Below are positions 61,990 through 64,000 of a stretch of DNA of 64,000 nt, piece after piece (position 1 is the stretch's first letter; each line of letters opens with the position of its first letter). The stretch is from Pseudomonadota bacterium (lineage in GTDB: Bacteria > Pseudomonadota > Alphaproteobacteria > Acetobacterales > Acetobacteraceae), in contig JAJZBV010000008.1 of assembly GCA_021851785.1 (NCBI GenBank), forward strand, positions 1-64,000, in the 5' to 3' direction. Below the pieces are notes generated by a model. That model was not told the DNA's origin, searched no databases, and saw nothing but the letters and a program-made list of their open reading frames with translations. A program made the position numbers and the translations under genes.

Positions 61990-63106
61990 CGGAACTCTCC
62001 GCGACTTGGCGCACGAAGGCGCTGGTTTCCGTGACCATAGACGCGCCGGCAGCGAGCAGCGCGCCGCCGATCAGCAGCATGGTGTCGCGGCCATAAAACG
62101 CCAGCATCTCGGGAACCCGCGCCGGAATCATGCCACCCGCCGGCACCGGCAGCGCCGGCGCGAGGCCGGCCCAGGGCGCCCGCGCCGTCTCGGCGATGGC
62201 GCGGCAGGTCTCCGGCGTATAGCCGAACCGCCCGCCATGATGGGGATAGATCACGGCGTCGGCCCCGAACAAGCGGAACAGCTTGCCATAGAGCAGCGCC
62301 GGCGCGATGCGCCCCGCCCCGGCCAGGGCGGGGTGGGCGAGAAACGCGAGATCGGGATTTTCCCGCACGATCGTCTGAAAGGCCGGCAAACCGACCACCA
62401 GGGGCGCGATCAGGACGGTGTCGACCCCGGCGCCACGCGCCGCGTCGATCTGGCGGCGGAGGTCATCGAGCGAGCCCGAGAGATTGGGCGCATAGCAGGT
62501 CGGATGGCCGGTTTTCGCCCGCGCCTCGCGGGTCGCCCCGGCGCAGGCCCGCACCCGTTCGGCGAACGGGGCATAGGGCTGATCGGCGATGCCGTGATCA
62601 TCCTTGATCATGTCGATGCCGCCAAGCGCGAGGCGCCCGGCGAGCGCGGCCAGCGCCGCCGGCCCCAGACCCTGCGGCTTCAGCGCGGCACAGGTCAACG
62701 CCCGCGCTGAAGCCCCGAGGCGCCGGCGCAGCCCGGCGATCCCGTGACGCGGCCCCCCGAAGGCATTGGCGAAACCGGCCGGCAAAGCGATATCCCAGAG
62801 CACGACGTCATCGTGGATCGAGGAATTGCCGAACAGCATGTTCAGCATCTGCCCGGCCTCGCCGCCGCGCCGGCCGAGCATCGTCGCCGCCGCCAGCGCA
62901 ATGCCGACCTCGAACACGCCGCCGCCGCGCTCCGCGATCGTTGCGACCTGCCCGACGATGCCCTCCAAAACCTGCCGCTCGTTGATCGCCGCGAGCGGCA
63001 TTTCGACGCTCTGCTCGACAGCGAGGGCGGCGGCACGTTCCTTGATCGTCGCCGCCTCGCCTCGCACCCGGTAGGTCACCAGGACGCGCTGGTCCATCGC
63101 TGTCAT
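61982..63106 (-). CDS. RuBisCO-like protein (form IV)
   Basis: A 374-residue protein of the RuBisCO superfamily. ALKPQGLG holds the catalytic-base lysine K143; GGIDMIKDDHG (162-172) holds the carbamylation lysine K168 and metal aspartates D169-D170, but the metal glutamate of true RuBisCO is replaced by H171, so carboxylase activity is not expected. Phosphate-binding loops are visible as YPHHGGRFGY and PVPAGGMIPARVPEM. Family members enolise or isomerise sugar-phosphate analogues. The coupled cupin gene points to methylthioribulose-1-phosphate isomerisation; an apionate-type role is the main alternative. Start ATG 63106 follows GGAGG closely; ATG 63097 is possible. Confidence 0.85.
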   Translation of the reverse strand: MTAMDQRVLVTYRVRGEAATIKERAAALAVEQSVEMPLAAINERQVLEGIVGQVATIAERGGGVFEVGIALAAATMLGRRGGEAGQMLNMLFGNSSIHDDVVLWDIALPAGFANAFGGPRHGIAGLRRRLGASARALTCAALKPQGLGPAALAALAGRLALGGIDMIKDDHGIADQPYAPFAERVRACAGATREARAKTGHPTCYAPNLSGSLDDLRRQIDAARGAGVDTVLIAPLVVGLPAFQTIVRENPDLAFLAHPALAGAGRIAPALLYGKLFRLFGADAVIYPHHGGRFGYTPETCRAIAETARAPWAGLAPALPVPAGGMIPARVPEMLAFYGRDTMLLIGGALLAAGASMVTETSAFVRQVAESSDV

Positions 63107-63162
63107 GTCCTCCGCTTGCCGCCGCCGTTCTGACCCGGCGGCGGCGCGGACGCAAGCCGCGC

Positions 63163-64000
63163 TCAGACGACGATATGCGAGAGGAAATCGATCTGCCAGT
63201 GCATCTCCTCGGCGGTGAGCGGAAAGCCGCCGCCCGGCTTGGGCGACAGCAGGCTGGTCGGCGGGAGATCGCAGAGCAGGGTTTGCAGCAGCACCGCGAC
63301 CTGCATCGAGAACCCGGATTTCCACACCAGGCTGACCAGGCCCTTGGCGTGGCGGAGACGCCGGGCACGCTCGATCAGGGAGGCCGGCACCTCGGCGGCG
63401 ACGGCGAGAATGGCGATGCAGCGGAAAATATCGCCGTTCCGCACGTAGGCGAGGAGGAGCGACTCATCGAGCCGGGTTTCGGCGTTCCGCGCCCGCGCCC
63501 AGGCGAGCGCGGCTTCGAGATCGGGCGGGACTTCCGCGGCGCCGGGCTTCTCGGGGGCGCCGATCCGCGCGGCAAGGCGCTGGCGAAGGAGGGTGATCGC
63601 CTCGACCGGCAGATCGGCGCGGCGGGTCAATTCGCCGAGCAGGTCGGTCGCGACGATTTCAGCCAGCGCGCGGGCCGCTTTCGCGGTCAGCGCCGGGCGG
63701 CGGACCAGCGGCGCGTGCCAGCGCGGCTTGCCCTCGGCGCGGGCGATGAGCGCGTCGAGCGTCGCCTCGCGGATTTGCGCCCGGGGGTTTTCGAGCAGGA
63801 TCTGGATCGCCTGATTGTCGCTGCTGGCGGCGATCGCCTCGGCGACCGCGGCCGGGACGAAAGCGCGGCGGGCGATGGTGCTGGCGGTGCCGCCATGCGG
63901 CGGATCGGCGAGCAGCGCCAGCAGATCCTCGCTCTCGAGCAGCGGCGAGAAGCGCAGGATCGGCACGCTGACGACGCTGGTCGCGTCGCGCGCGAGGCGG
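63163..64000 (-). CDS. DUF2336 protein, N-terminus cut by the window edge
   Basis: At least 279 residues; the frame stays open to the last base, and the sequence LARDATSVVSVPILRFSPLLESEDLLALL, spanning the nominal GTG at 63966, fits the interior of DUF2336 proteins (key part: VPILRFSPLL), so the true start lies outside. The visible part is all helical, with HEAT-like pairs near the start (ILLENPRAQIREATLDALIARA) and the typical C-terminal tail. DUF2336 proteins are common in alphaproteobacteria and some influence development or motility; no function is assigned here. Confidence 0.8.
   Translation of the reverse strand, partial: RLARDATSVVSVPILRFSPLLESEDLLALLADPPHGGTASTIARRAFVPAAVAEAIAASSDNQAIQILLENPRAQIREATLDALIARAEGKPRWHAPLVRRPALTAKAARALAEIVATDLLGELTRRADLPVEAITLLRQRLAARIGAPEKPGAAEVPPDLEAALAWARARNAETRLDESLLLAYVRNGDIFRCIAILAVAAEVPASLIERARRLRHAKGLVSLVWKSGFSMQVAVLLQTLLCDLPPTSLLSPKPGGGFPLTAEEMHWQIDFLSHIVV

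Overview
The window is about 70 % G+C, densely coded DNA from an alphaproteobacterium, most likely in the acetic-acid-bacteria/Rhodospirillales branch (Acetobacteraceae). The assignment is inferred from gene content: a periplasmic PQQ dehydrogenase, PqqC, a Hint-domain beta-repeat protein, the BolA / J-domain / CobS / CobT cluster, pyruvate phosphate dikinase, MotE and a DUF6468 protein in the flagellar operon, and CheZ next to CheY. No rRNA, tRNA, CRISPR array, insertion sequence or phage gene was recognised.

Layout. 1-1,180: a low-GC island with a HEPN-like protein and a small partner, bracketed by a perfect 57-bp direct repeat. 1,180-6,900: glutathione transferase, membrane protein, cytochrome c divergent from a PQQ dehydrogenase, orphan sensor kinase, rpmB, smpB. 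6,900-15,300: dapA, slt, pgpA, cinA-type amidase, a small secreted protein, threonine aldolase, a RatA/Coq10-like protein, lipA, and a fatty-acid desaturase. 15,400-20,140: two near-identical lactate permeases in tandem, then three small secreted proteins, two of them paralogues. 20,140-24,100: bolA, J-domain protein, cobS, cobT. 24,100-29,760: envelope sugar genes (methyltransferase-glycosyltransferase fusion, UDP-glucose dehydrogenase, lipoprotein, family-2 glycosyltransferase) and a halogenase-like flavoprotein. 29,860-35,810: orphan periplasmic binding protein, copCD, a class-I glutamine amidotransferase, and a Hint protein broken by a frameshift. 36,000-46,680: flagella and chemotaxis (flgFGAH leftwards; fliL, fliM, DUF6468, motE, cheY, cheZ and a 1,042-residue exported protein rightwards). 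46,800-56,470: speD-speE, LysR regulator, DUF2076, a second glutathione transferase, ppdK, glyS, glyQ. 56,600-64,000: SnoaL-like protein, lutABC lactate oxidation operon, Smr protein, pqqC behind an FNR-type box, a cupin, a RuBisCO-like protein, and a DUF2336 protein cut by the window edge.

Connections. Two lactate permeases and LutABC make a complete uptake-plus-oxidation route. PqqC, the PQQ dehydrogenase and the divergent cytochrome c form a periplasmic oxidation theme. SpeD/SpeE release methylthioadenosine, and the RuBisCO-like protein plus cupin resemble the pair that recycles methylthioadenosine carbon in Rhodospirillum rubrum.

The main unexplained signals are: the repeat-flanked HEPN island; a two-hairpin 3'-end element present twice with compensatory base changes; a three-hairpin element family present five times at gene ends; the WPCYPAGQW family of small secreted proteins; and the dinucleotide-run frameshift just after the Hint cysteine.
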